Shown here: piece by piece, positions 53,266 through 62,167 of the stretch
Position numbering within the stretch: the stretch's first letter is position 1
Layout of the letters: each line of letters starts with the position of its first letter
Assembly (NCBI GenBank): GCA_965222015.1
Contig: CBDCTL010000001.1
Span: 124,001-188,000 of the forward strand
Direction of reading: 5' to 3'
From: JANQPX01 sp965222015
GTDB taxonomy: Bacteria > Pseudomonadota > Alphaproteobacteria > Geminicoccales > Geminicoccaceae
Length of the DNA: 64,000 nt
Made by a program: the position numbers and the translations under genes
The notes under the pieces: generated by a model
What the model was told of the DNA's origin: nothing
Database searches by the model: none
What the model saw: the letters and a program-made list of their open reading frames with translations, nothing else

Positions 53266-56200
53266 ATGCCCAAGAGAAGTGATTTTTCGTCGGTGCTGGT
53301 GATCGGCGCCGGGCCGATCGTGATCGGCCAGGCCTGCGAGTTCGACTATTCCGGAACGCAGGCCGTGAAGGCGCTGAAGGAGGAGGGCTACCGGGTCGTC
53401 CTGGTGAACTCCAATCCCGCCACCATCATGACCGATCCCGAGCTCGCCGACGCAACCTATATCGAGCCGATCACGCCTTCGATCGTCGCCAAGATCATCG
53501 AAAAGGAACGGCCGGACGTCTGCCTGCCGACCATGGGCGGACAGACGGCGCTGAACACGGCGAGGGCGCTCGCCGACGACGGCACGCTCGAGCGTTTCGG
53601 CGTCGAGCTGATCGGCGCCAACAAGGAAGCGATCGACAAGGCCGAGGATCGCCAGCTGTTCCGCGAGGCGATGATGAGGATCGGCCTCGAGCTGCCGCAA
53701 AGCGCGGTGGTGAAGTCGATCGAGGAAGGCTGGGACGTGCTCGAGCGGATCGGCCTTCCCGCCATCATCCGGCCAAGTTTCACGCTCGCCGGCACCGGCG
53801 GCGGCATCGCCTATGATCGGGGTGATTTCGAGCGCATCGTGCGCGCCGGCCTGGACGCCTCGCCGATCAGCGAGGTGCTGGTCGAGGAGAGCGTGCTCGG
53901 CTGGAAGGAATATGAGATGGAGGTGGTCCGCGACCATGCGGACAACTGCATCATCGTCTGTTCGATCGAGAACGTCGATCCCATGGGCGTCCATACCGGC
54001 GACAGCATCACGGTGGCGCCGGCGCTGACCCTGACCGACAAGGAATATCAGCGGATGCGGAACGCCTCGATCGCGGTGCTCCGCGAGATCGGGGTGGATA
54101 CCGGCGGCTCGAACGTCCAGTTCGCGATCAATCCCGATGACGGCCGCATGGTGATCATCGAGATGAACCCGCGCGTGTCGCGCTCTTCGGCGCTCGCATC
54201 GAAAGCCACCGGCTTTCCGATCGCCAAGATCGCGGCGCGTCTCGCGGTCGGCTACACCCTCGACGAGATCACCAATGACATCACCGGCTGCACGCCGGCG
54301 TCCTTCGAGCCCACCATCGACTATGTCGTCACGAAAATCCCGCGCTTCACCTTCGAAAAATTCCCGGAGGCGGAGCCGACGCTCACCACCTCGATGAAGT
54401 CGGTCGGCGAGGCCATGGCGATCGGGCGGACGTTTCAGGAAAGCCTGCAGAAGGCGCTGCGTTCGCTGGAGACCGGCCTCGACGGCCTGGACGAGGTGGC
54501 GATCCAGGGCGCGGACGAGCCCGAACGGCTGAAGGAGGCGCTGATCCCGGAGCTCAGGCGGGCACTGCCGGAGCGCATCCGCCTGATCGCGCAGGCTTTT
54601 CGGGCGGGCCTCGCGCTCGAGGACATCCGGCGTGCATCGCTCTACGAGCCATGGTTTCTCCGGCAGATCCAGGAACTGGTCGAGGCCGAGCGGTCGTCCA
54701 GGAGAACGGTCTGCCGAAGGACCGCCGTTCGCTTCTGCGCCTGAAGTCCATGGGCTTCTCCGACGCCAGGCTGGCGAAGCTCGCCGGGCTCGCCGAGGCC
54801 GAGGTGGCGGCGGCGAGGGCGGCGCTGGGCGTCCATCCCGTGTTCAAGCGCATCGACACCTGTGCCGCCGAGTTCGAGGCGCAGACGCCTTATCTCTACA
54901 GCTGCTACGAGACCGGGCTCGGCGACGGCGAGCCCGCGGAATGCGAGGCCATGCCGTCGGACCGCACGAAGGTCGTGATCCTGGGCGGCGGGCCGAACCG
55001 GATCGGGCAGGGGATCGAGTTCGACTGCTGCTGCGTGCACGCGACCATGGGGCTGGCCGATGCCGGCTTCGAGACGGTCATGGTCAATTGCAACCCCGAG
55101 ACCGTGTCGACCGACTACGACACCTCGGACCGCCTCTATTTCGAGCCGCTGACCGCCGAGGACGTGCTGGAGATTCTTCGCGTCGAGCAGGCAAACGGCC
55201 GTCTGCATGGCGTTATCGTTCAACTGGGCGGGCAGACGCCGCTCAAGCTGGCGAAGGCGCTCGGCGAGGCCGGCATTCCGATTCTCGGCACCTCGTTCGA
55301 TGCGATCGACCTCGCCGAGGACCGGGAGCGCTTCCAGAAATTCATTCAGGGTCTCGGCCTTCGCCAGCCCGCCAACGCCATCTGCTTCGATGTCGAAGAG
55401 GCCGAGATCAAGTCCGAAAAAATCGGCTATCCGCTGGTGATCCGACCAAGCTACGTGCTCGGCGGGCGCGCCATGCGCATCGTCCATGACCGGGACGAGC
55501 TGCGCGCGTTCATGGCGGGGGCGGCCGAATACACGTCCCTCGGCCCGATCCTGATCGACCGCTATCTCGAAGACGCGGTCGAGGTCGACGTCGACTGCCT
55601 CGCCGACGGCGAGACCGTGTTCGTGGCCGGGATCATGGAGCATATCGAGGAGGCGGGCGTGCATTCCGGCGACAGCGCGTGCTCGCTGCCGCCCTATTCG
55701 CTGGATCGTCCCGTGATCGCCGAGATCCGGCGCCAGACCGAGGTGCTGGCGCGGGCGCTCGGCGTCCAGGGCCTGATGAACGTGCAGATGGCGGTCAAGG
55801 ACGGCGAGGTCTTCATCATCGAGGTCAATCCGAGGGCGTCCCGCACCGTGCCTTTCGTCGGCAAGGCCATCGGCTATCCGATCGGCAAGATTGCAGCGCG
55901 GGTGATGGCCGGCGAGGCGCTTTCGGGCTTCAAGCTGGAAGAAAAAGAACTTCGCCATGTCGCTGTAAAGGAAGCGGTTTTTCCTTTCGCGCGTTTCCCC
56001 GGCGTCGACCTGCTGCTCGGCCCGGAGATGAAGTCCACGGGCGAGGTGATGGGGCTGGATCGGGATTTCGGCACGGCCTTCGCCAAGTCCCAGATCGCCG
56101 CGGGTTCGGCACTGCCCAAGGGTGGCACGGTCTTCATCTCGGTGCGGGATCGCGACAAGGAGGGCATGGCGGTGATCGGGCGCGATCTGCTCGACCACGG

Positions 56201-56513
56201 CTACAACCTGCTCGCCACTCGCGGCACCGCGGCGCTTCTGGAGAAGGAAGGTCTCGCCGTCGCCATCATCAACAAGGTCCACGAAGGCCACCCGCATGTG
56301 GTCGACATGATCCAGGAAGGCGGGGTCAGCATGGTGCTGAACACTACCGAGGGTGATAGGGCGATTCGTGACAGCTACACGCTGCGCCAGGCCGCGCTCA
56401 AGCATCGCGTGCCCTATTGCACGACGGTGGCGGGCGCCCGGGCGGCGGTGCGGGCCATGGTGGGCACCTCGCTTCGCGAGCTTGAAGTTACGCCGTTACA
56501 ATCCTATTATTAA
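53266..56513 (+). pseudogene. carB: Carbamoyl-phosphate synthase large subunit, interrupted by a one-base frameshift
   Basis: CarB joins bicarbonate, ammonia and two ATP into carbamoyl phosphate. The first frame runs from ATG 53266 to 54744 and covers the first ATP-grasp half, with normal sequence to about FLRQIQELVEAE. The second frame continues from near 54694 (VQENGLPKD, then KSMGFSDARLAKLAGL) to the stop at 56513 with the second ATP-grasp half and the MGS-like domain. Total length is 3248 bases, one short of 1083 codons. Restoring one G at CGG|TCGTCC (54691-54699) joins the halves with no other change. Since carB is central and all else is intact, a sequencing undercall of GGG is as likely as true loss. 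Confidence 0.9.
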
Positions 56514-56542
56514 CTTTAGGGGCGTGGTTGGAGCGCCCGTGT

Positions 56543-56567
56543 GGGCACCCTGGGGGTGCCTTTCTTT
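56543..56567 (+). terminator. Intrinsic terminator after carB
   Basis: GGCACCC (56544-56550), loop TGG, GGGTGCC (56554-56560), then TTTCTTT. The stem is seven G/C-rich pairs. It lies 18 bases before the greA start, so greA needs its own start site or partial readthrough. Confidence 0.8.
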
Positions 56568-56585
56568 ATTATGTGACGGTCATCC

Positions 56586-57080
56586 ATGAACGACAGGATT
56601 CCGATGACCTCGGGCGGCCGGGAGCGGCTCGAGGAAGAGCTGAAGCGATTGAAGTATGACGAGCGTCCTCAGGTGATCAAGGCGATCGCCGAGGCGCGCG
56701 AGCACGGCGACTTGTCCGAGAATGCGGAATACCATGCCGCGCGCGAGCGTCAGAGCTTCATCGAGGGGCGTGTCCTCGAACTGGAGGACAAGATTTCCCG
56801 CGCCGAAGTGATCGACATCAGCCAGCAGAGCGGCGCCACGGTCAAGTTCGGCGCCCGGGTCAAGCTGGTCGACGAGGAGACCGACGAGGAAGTGGTCTAT
56901 CAGGTGGTCGGCCCCGAAGAGGCCGACATCCAGCAGGGCCTCCTCTCGGTCACTGCACCGCTCGGCCGCGCGCTCATCGGCAAGGAGACCGGGGACACGG
57001 TGGAGGTCGCGACACCGCGCGGCACCCGCTATTTCGAGGTCCTCGAGGTGTCCTACCCCGGCAAACTCATCACACAGTAG
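56586..57080 (+). CDS. greA: Transcription elongation factor GreA
   Basis: GreA rescues backtracked RNA polymerase by stimulating transcript cleavage in the secondary channel. The protein has 164 residues. The coiled-coil tip holds the acidic pair in EHGDLSENAEYHAA, and the C-terminal globular part has ISRAEVID and GDTVEVATPRGTRYFEVLE. ATG 56586 has no clear ribosome site; TATTAT at 56567-56572, overlapping the terminator T stretch, could be a -10 box giving a very short leader. The next gene starts 14 bases after its stop. Confidence 0.96.
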   Translation: MNDRIPMTSGGRERLEEELKRLKYDERPQVIKAIAEAREHGDLSENAEYHAARERQSFIEGRVLELEDKISRAEVIDISQQSGATVKFGARVKLVDEETDEEVVYQVVGPEEADIQQGLLSVTAPLGRALIGKETGDTVEVATPRGTRYFEVLEVSYPGKLITQ

Positions 57081-57093
57081 GCCTCGGCCATCG

Positions 57094-58164
57094 ATGGCGG
57101 CGCGCACCTCGTCCACGGAATCGGATCGGGGCGGCGATGTCTCGACCGCGACGCATGTCCGCACGGCAAAAGTTTGGATGCTGGCGGACGACCGGCCGGG
57201 CAACGTCAACCAGGCGCTCGGCGTCGCCGAGGCGCTGGGCGAACCGTTTGCGGTCAAGACCATCGGCTACGGACAGCTTGCACGGCTGCCGAACTGGCTG
57301 CTGCCCGCCAATCTCACCGGCCTGACGCCGGCGACCCGGGAGACGCTGACATCGCCCTGGCCCGACCTGATCATCGGCGCCGGGCGGCGCACGGCCCGGG
57401 TCGGGCGCTGGGTCAAGCAGCGGCATCCGGACGCCTGCCTGGCGCAGCTGATGTGGCCGGGAAGCGCCGACGGTTTCGATCTGATCGCGGTGCCCGAGCA
57501 CGATCGCGTACCGGACCATCCGGTGCTGCTGCGCACGCTCGGCCCGCCGCACCGCCTGACACCGGCACGGTTGGAGCGCTCTGCCGCCGAGATCGCCGAA
57601 CGTCTTGCGGAACTGCCGAGACCCTATGTCACCTGCCTGATCGGCGGCACCAGCAAGCATGTGGCATTCACCCCGGACGACGTGCGCTCGCTGATCCAAG
57701 GCGCTCGGGCGCTCGCCGAAGGGCGGGGCGGCAGCCTTCTCGTGACCACCAGCCGGCGGACGGGCGAGAGCTGCGTCCGGGCGATCGAAGGAGTACTTTC
57801 GGGCCCGCACTGGCTGCATCGCTGGCGGCCGACAGGCGACAACCCGTATCTGGGCATGCTGGGTGCGGCCGACGCCGTGGTGGTGAGTGCGGATTCGGCA
57901 TCCATGTGCATGGAGGCCTGCGCACCCGGTCGACCGGTCTTCCTGCACGAACCGAAGGCCGGTGCGCCCGAAAAATTCGAGATCCTGCATCGGCGCCTTC
58001 GGGACCATGGCTGTCTTCGTCCGCTCGGCGCGCCCTGGTTCGAGGTCGCCGCACCGCCGCCCAACCCGGCGTTCGCCGTCGCGGAGGCGATCCGGGCCCG
58101 TCTTCGACGAAAGAATCACGCGGATCCAGCCGAAGCGGTGGCGTCGGCGGTCTCGGCGTCCTAG
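57094..58164 (+). CDS. ELM1/GtrOC1-like protein (mitochondrial fission ELM1 family)
   Basis: A 356-residue protein of the family related to plant ELM1 and bacterial DUF1022. WMLADDRPGNVNQALGVAEAL near residue 28 is the entry motif; IIGAGRRTARVG, LIGGTSKHV, LLVTTSRRTGE and SADSASMCMEAC follow in family order. The fold resembles a GT-B glycosyltransferase (SADSASM and the acceptor-side Gly loops), so a sugar transfer role is plausible but unproven. The first 20 residues are polar and variable; a GTG at residue 16 could be the true start. In the greA-trxB-LysR run, 36 bases before trxB. Confidence 0.88.
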   Translation: MAARTSSTESDRGGDVSTATHVRTAKVWMLADDRPGNVNQALGVAEALGEPFAVKTIGYGQLARLPNWLLPANLTGLTPATRETLTSPWPDLIIGAGRRTARVGRWVKQRHPDACLAQLMWPGSADGFDLIAVPEHDRVPDHPVLLRTLGPPHRLTPARLERSAAEIAERLAELPRPYVTCLIGGTSKHVAFTPDDVRSLIQGARALAEGRGGSLLVTTSRRTGESCVRAIEGVLSGPHWLHRWRPTGDNPYLGMLGAADAVVVSADSASMCMEACAPGRPVFLHEPKAGAPEKFEILHRRLRDHGCLRPLGAPWFEVAAPPPNPAFAVAEAIRARLRRKNHADPAEAVASAVSAS

Positions 58165-58200
58165 GTTCTTTTTGACAATGCGACGATAGGGACGAGAAGA

Positions 58201-59190
58201 ATGGCGGCGACGCGGTCCATCAGGCTTTTGATCATCGGTTCCGGCCCGGCCGGCTACACCGCGGCGATCTACGCCGCAAGAGCGAACCTCACCCCGGTCC
58301 TGTTCCAGGGGCTGCAGGTCGGCGGCCAGCTCTCGATCACCACCGACGTCGAGAATTATCCGGGCTTCGCTGACGTCATCCAGGGCCCCTGGCTGATGGA
58401 GCAGATGGCGGCGCAGGCCGCGCATTGCGGCGCCGAGATCGTCGGCGACATGATCGCCTCCGTCGAATTCAGCGAGGCGCCTTACCGCTGCACCGCCGAT
58501 TCCGGCGATGTCTATCTTGCGGATTCGGTCGTTCTCGCCACCGGCGCCAAGGCGCGCTGGCTCGGATTGCCGAGCGAGGAGAAATTCTCGGGCTTCGGGG
58601 TTTCCGCCTGCGCCACCTGCGACGGTTTTTTCTTCCGCGGCAAGGAGGTCGCCGTGGTCGGCGGGGGCAACACCGCGGTCGAGGAGGCGAACTACCTCTC
58701 CAATCTTGCGAGCAAGGTCACGCTGATCCACAGGCGGGACGAACTCAGGGCCGAAAAGGTGCTGCAGGACCGCCTGCTCGCCAATACCAAGATCGAAGTG
58801 CTCTGGGATCACGTGGTCGAGGAGGTCCTGGGCGAGGAGGAGCCGCTCGGCGTCACCGGGCTCAGGGTCAGGAACGTCAAGTCGGGCGAGGAGAAGCACC
58901 TCGCCGTCGACGGCGTCTTCATCGCCATCGGCCATGATCCGGCGACCTCGCTGGTCAAGGGACAGCTCGAGATGGACGAGCATGGCTATGTCGTCACCAG
59001 GCCGGACAGCACCGCCACCAGCGTCCCCGGCGTGTTCGCGGCCGGCGACGTACAGGACCACATCTACCGCCAGGCCGTGACCGCGGCCGGCACCGGCTGC
59101 ATGGCGGCGCTGGAAGCCGAGAAATATCTGGCCGAGCAGGAGTCGCCCGTGACCGAGCCGGCGCTCCAGGCCGCCGTCGGCGGTGATTGA
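58201..59190 (+). CDS. trxB: Thioredoxin-disulfide reductase
   Basis: It passes electrons from NADPH through FAD to thioredoxin. The protein has 329 residues. GSGPAG at 13-18 binds FAD; the redox pair is Cys137-Ala-Thr-Cys140 in SACATCDGFFF; GGGNTAVEEA binds NADPH; and GVFAAGDVQD is the second FAD motif. ATG 58201 has GACGAGAAG just before. It overlaps the beginning of the longer LysR reading, but the LysR start I prefer lies 10 bases after its stop. The order trxB-LysR recurs in alphaproteobacteria. Confidence 0.96.
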   Translation: MAATRSIRLLIIGSGPAGYTAAIYAARANLTPVLFQGLQVGGQLSITTDVENYPGFADVIQGPWLMEQMAAQAAHCGAEIVGDMIASVEFSEAPYRCTADSGDVYLADSVVLATGAKARWLGLPSEEKFSGFGVSACATCDGFFFRGKEVAVVGGGNTAVEEANYLSNLASKVTLIHRRDELRAEKVLQDRLLANTKIEVLWDHVVEEVLGEEEPLGVTGLRVRNVKSGEEKHLAVDGVFIAIGHDPATSLVKGQLEMDEHGYVVTRPDSTATSVPGVFAAGDVQDHIYRQAVTAAGTGCMAALEAEKYLAEQESPVTEPALQAAVGGD

Positions 59191-59200
59191 GGGGCGGTTC

Positions 59201-60118
59201 ATGGCGTTTCAGGACTGGGACCGTATTCGCGTCTTTCACGGCGTCGCGGAGGCCGGCAGCTTCACCAGGGCGAGCGAGACCCTCAATCTCAGCCAGTCCG
59301 CGATCAGCCGGCAGATCGGTGCGCTCGAGGAAAATCTCGGCACGCCGCTGTTTCATCGCCACGCGCGCGGGCTGGTGCTGACCGAGCAGGGCGAGCTTCT
59401 TCTGGAGAGCGCCAAGGCGATCGCCGGCAAGATCGCGACCACCGAAAGCCTGCTCAGCGAGAGCAAGGCGGAGCCCGCGGGGCATCTTCGAGTGACCGCC
59501 AATCAGGGCTTCGGCTCGTTCTGGCTGACCAGCCACCTGAAGGAGTTTCTCGACCTCTACCCCGATATCACCATCAATCTCCTGGTGCTGGACGCCGAAC
59601 TCGACCTCGGCATGCGCGAGGCCGACGTGGCGATCCGGCTGACCCCGCCGAGCAAGCCGGATCTGATCCAGAAGAAGCTCAGGATGGCGCACACCCATCT
59701 CTACGCTTCGCCTTCCTATCTGGAGAGCGCGCCGCCGCTCGAAGTGGCGGACGATCTGGATCGTCACCGTCTGATCGACTATGGCAGCGGCGGTGCCACC
59801 CCGGCGCCCATTCCGAGCCTGAACTGGATCCTCGAGGCGGGGCGCGACGAGGACGATCCGCGCCCGCCGCGCGCGGCGGCACTTTCGATCAACAATGTGT
59901 TCGGCATGCTGCGCGCCGCCCAGAAGGGGGCAGGTGTGGCTTCGCTGCCAGACTATCTCGGTTCCCTCTCGGATCGGCTGGTCAGGGTTCTACCGCAACT
60001 CGAAGGGCCGGGCTTCGACGTCTACTTCGTATACCCGGAGGAAATGCGCGCATCGGCCAGAATCGGTGTCTTTCGAGACTTCCTGCTGAGGAAGATGAGC
60101 GAACAGCAGGTCTGGTGA
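59201..60118 (+). CDS. LysR-family transcriptional regulator
   Basis: A 305-residue regulator. The helix-turn-helix is in the first 65 residues (VAEAGSFTRASETLNLSQSA then ISRQIGALEENLGTPLFHR), and the periplasmic-binding-like effector domain starts near residue 90. GAGGGG six bases before ATG 59201 sets the start; GTG 59183 would overlap trxB. It is coded with trxB, so a link to redox balance is inferred. No operator is visible. The following 60119-60284 holds only the leader of the first small RNA. Confidence 0.93.
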   Translation: MAFQDWDRIRVFHGVAEAGSFTRASETLNLSQSAISRQIGALEENLGTPLFHRHARGLVLTEQGELLLESAKAIAGKIATTESLLSESKAEPAGHLRVTANQGFGSFWLTSHLKEFLDLYPDITINLLVLDAELDLGMREADVAIRLTPPSKPDLIQKKLRMAHTHLYASPSYLESAPPLEVADDLDRHRLIDYGSGGATPAPIPSLNWILEAGRDEDDPRPPRAAALSINNVFGMLRAAQKGAGVASLPDYLGSLSDRLVRVLPQLEGPGFDVYFVYPEEMRASARIGVFRDFLLRKMSEQQVW

Positions 60119-60284
60119 ATCAACTGTTGCGCCAAAAACACATATGCATGTTTACGCATAGCTGCCATGCACCCGAGGGCTGGCGTTTTTCCGTCAAAAC
60201 CTCTATCTATTGCATCGCAGCATGAGAAAAGCTTCTGGCTGATCTCGCTGTCAGGACAAGTCGACTTCACGGTCCTTGTCCGCC

Positions 60285-60390
60285 CTTCAGGCGCGATGCC
60301 TGAAGTTTCGAGGGTCTTCGACCCTCACGTCTCCCAGACGTTAAGCCTCCCTGATTAGCTCCGCCGGGCCGTTGTGCCCGGCTTTTTTTT
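60285..60390 (+). ncRNA. Structured small RNA, copy 1
   Basis: Four hairpins in 106 bases: CTTCAGGC/GCCTGAAG (60285-60305), GAGGGTC/GACCCTC (60310-60326), CGTCT/AGACG with loop CCC (60328-60340), then the single-stranded GCCTCCCTGATTAGCTCC, and a terminator hairpin. C-rich patches CTCCCAG and CCTCCC could pair with ribosome binding sites. The transcript may begin further upstream, as the motif GCAGCATGA at 60217-60225 recurs at the same distance before copy 2. No ORF spans it. Layout recalls alphaproteobacterial anti-Shine-Dalgarno sRNAs (alpha-r14 or CcsR types), but family is unproven. Confidence 0.7.
60363..60390 (+). terminator. Intrinsic terminator of small RNA copy 1
   Basis: GCCGGGC (60363-60369), loop CGTTGT, GCCCGGC (60376-60382), then eight T. 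Textbook form. Confidence 0.9.
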
Positions 60391-60539
60391 GGGCTCGGCT
60401 GCGGCGAAAACGCATGGCTCTCATGCAAAAACGGCCTTGTTTCTCATGGCTTTGATCTTTAAATTGTGCATTGCAGCATGACGGTGGCTCTCGGGTCGCC
60501 GGGCTGCACCGGACGCGGCCTTCATCGATGGCCCGTCCC

Positions 60540-60645
60540 CTTCAGGCGCGATGCCTGAAGTTTCGAGGATCGTCGATCCTCACGTCTCCCAGACGTTAAG
60601 CCTCCCTGATAAACTCCGCCGGGCCGTTGTGCCCGGCTTTTTTTT
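60540..60645 (+). ncRNA. Structured small RNA, copy 2
   Basis: Same four hairpins as copy 1, 255 bases downstream, with five differences in 106. In hairpin 2 the G-C pair 60314/60322 is A-T here (60569/60577), a compensatory change that keeps the stem (GAGGATC/GATCCTC). The other changes are in a loop (T to G) and in the linker (TTAG to TAAA). The upstream motif GCAGCATGA is at 60473-60481, 67 bases before hairpin 1 against 68 in copy 1. An A/T-rich TTTAAAT near 60458-60464 could be its -10 box. Confidence 0.7.
60618..60645 (+). terminator. Intrinsic terminator of small RNA copy 2
   Basis: Identical to copy 1: GCCGGGC (60618-60624), loop CGTTGT, GCCCGGC (60631-60637), then eight T. Confidence 0.9.
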
Positions 60646-61074
60646 GTCCGGATCCGGATTGACGGGAAGTTGCCATGAAATACAGGAATGCTGGCAGTGA
60701 AAGTGGATCCAAGGCAGACCGGGCCGCTCGGACATCCAACATTTTGCAGACGAAGAGACGCGACGGTAGAAGCTTCTTCTGTTTGTCCCGGTCTTTACCG
60801 GGCGTTTACGTCTGTCGGCGATATTCGTTCCCGGTTCATGCGACCCTGGGAATCCGCCCGCCCGCCGGAAAAGGTGGGGCGAAGCTCGGACTCCCAGGAT
60901 CCCATGGGCCGGGATGGAATGATGACAGGCGAAGGTTGAGAAGGGCTTAACCGTCGGATCGGAGAAGAGTCTCTGTTTTATGCGTCTGCATCGGGTCTGC
61001 AGGCCGTTGTCCAGGGCACCAGGACACACCACCGAAACTGTCGGCCTCGATGCGGGCCGGTCCGGCACGTTCGC
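60646..61074. other. Gene-free stretch
   Basis: No gene or structured element is supported here. Bases 60648-60659 hold the palindrome TCCGGATCCGGA just after the terminator. Open frames on both strands have no ribosome site, no family trait and unusual composition. Confidence 0.5.
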
Positions 61075-62049
61075 TCACATGAAAAGCGGCTGATCCTGAA
61101 GGTCCCTGTAGAGATCGGCGACCTCTTCGGCATAGCCGTTGTAGAGCAGGGTCGGGATCTTCTTGGGCGCACCGAGCGGCGTTTCCATGGCCTGGCTCCA
61201 GCGCGGGTGGGGAACCTCCGGATTGACGTTCGCCCAGAACCCGTATTCGGCCGCCTGGATCTCTTCCCAGAAGCTCACGGGGCGTTCCTCGGTGAAACTG
61301 AAGCGGACGATCGACTTGATCGACTTGAAGCCGTATTTCCAGGGCACGGCGAGGCGAAGCGGCGAGCCGTTCTGCTTGGGCATCGGCTTGCCGTAGAGGC
61401 CGGTGGCGATGAAGGCGAGATCGTGGGTCGCCTCCTCGATGGTCAGCCCTTCGACATAGGGCCAGGGATACCAGAATTGGCGCTGGCCGCTCGCCATGTC
61501 CGGGTCGTTGAAGGTCTCCATGCGCACATATTTCGCGCTTCCCGTCGGCCGCGCGAAATCCACCAGCGCCTTCATCGGAAAACCGCTCCAGGGCACCGCC
61601 ATGGACCAGGCCTCGACGCAGCGATGGCGATAGAGGCGCTCTTCGAGCGGCATCTGCCGGATCAGGTCGTCGACATCGACCGTCTTCGCCTCCTCGACAT
61701 AGCCGTCGATGATCACCGACCAGGGGCGGATCACCAGGGCCTGGGCGGCCTCCGAGATCTGTTTGTGCGAACCGAATTCGTAGAAATTATTGTAGGTGGT
61801 CGCGAGATTTTCCGGCGACGGGCCCGAAAAACGGTCGTCCAGCGTGTAGGCGGGATTGCGCTCGACCGGGTAGAGATCCGCCGTCGGGTCGTCGTCGGCG
61901 AAGGCCGGTGCCGATGCCAGGGATCCGGCGGCGAGCAGGGCGGAGCCGGCGCCCATGCCCTTCAGGAGGTCCCGGCGGTTCCAATAGACGCTTTCAGGCG
62001 TGGCGTCCCGCTCCGAAAGATCCCATGCGCGCATGCGCTTGATCAGCAT
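61075..62049 (-). CDS. msrP: Protein-methionine-sulfoxide reductase, catalytic subunit
   Basis: MsrP is a periplasmic molybdoenzyme that repairs oxidised Met in envelope proteins. The protein has 324 residues. The Tat signal has Arg25-Arg26 in NRRDLLKG and is cut near ASAPAFA (residue 51). NNFYEFG at 87-93 and Cys144 in YRHRCVEAWSM (the Mo-coordinating Cys) are diagnostic, as is GSPLRLAVPWKYGFKSIKSI. Its usual partner, the haem membrane subunit MsrQ, is not coded on either side in this window. The upstream neighbour is phaC, 118 bases away; downstream is the gene-free stretch before the small RNAs. Cofactor would come through moeA, coded elsewhere in the window. Confidence 0.95.
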   Translation of the reverse strand: MLIKRMRAWDLSERDATPESVYWNRRDLLKGMGAGSALLAAGSLASAPAFADDDPTADLYPVERNPAYTLDDRFSGPSPENLATTYNNFYEFGSHKQISEAAQALVIRPWSVIIDGYVEEAKTVDVDDLIRQMPLEERLYRHRCVEAWSMAVPWSGFPMKALVDFARPTGSAKYVRMETFNDPDMASGQRQFWYPWPYVEGLTIEEATHDLAFIATGLYGKPMPKQNGSPLRLAVPWKYGFKSIKSIVRFSFTEERPVSFWEEIQAAEYGFWANVNPEVPHPRWSQAMETPLGAPKKIPTLLYNGYAEEVADLYRDLQDQPLFM

Positions 62050-62167
62050 CGCCCCTCTCAGTGCCAGTTCGTCGACGACCTCACCTTACGCCGACATGCC
62101 GTCCCGGCAAAAGGGCGACGGCCGCGATGATGCGCCTGATCACGCCATCTTGACGCCTGGTGCGCGT

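Noticed and set aside
60580..61068. 162-residue frame on the minus strand after the small RNAs
   Set aside because: It runs through a terminator and small RNA copy 2, and has no ribosome site or domain.
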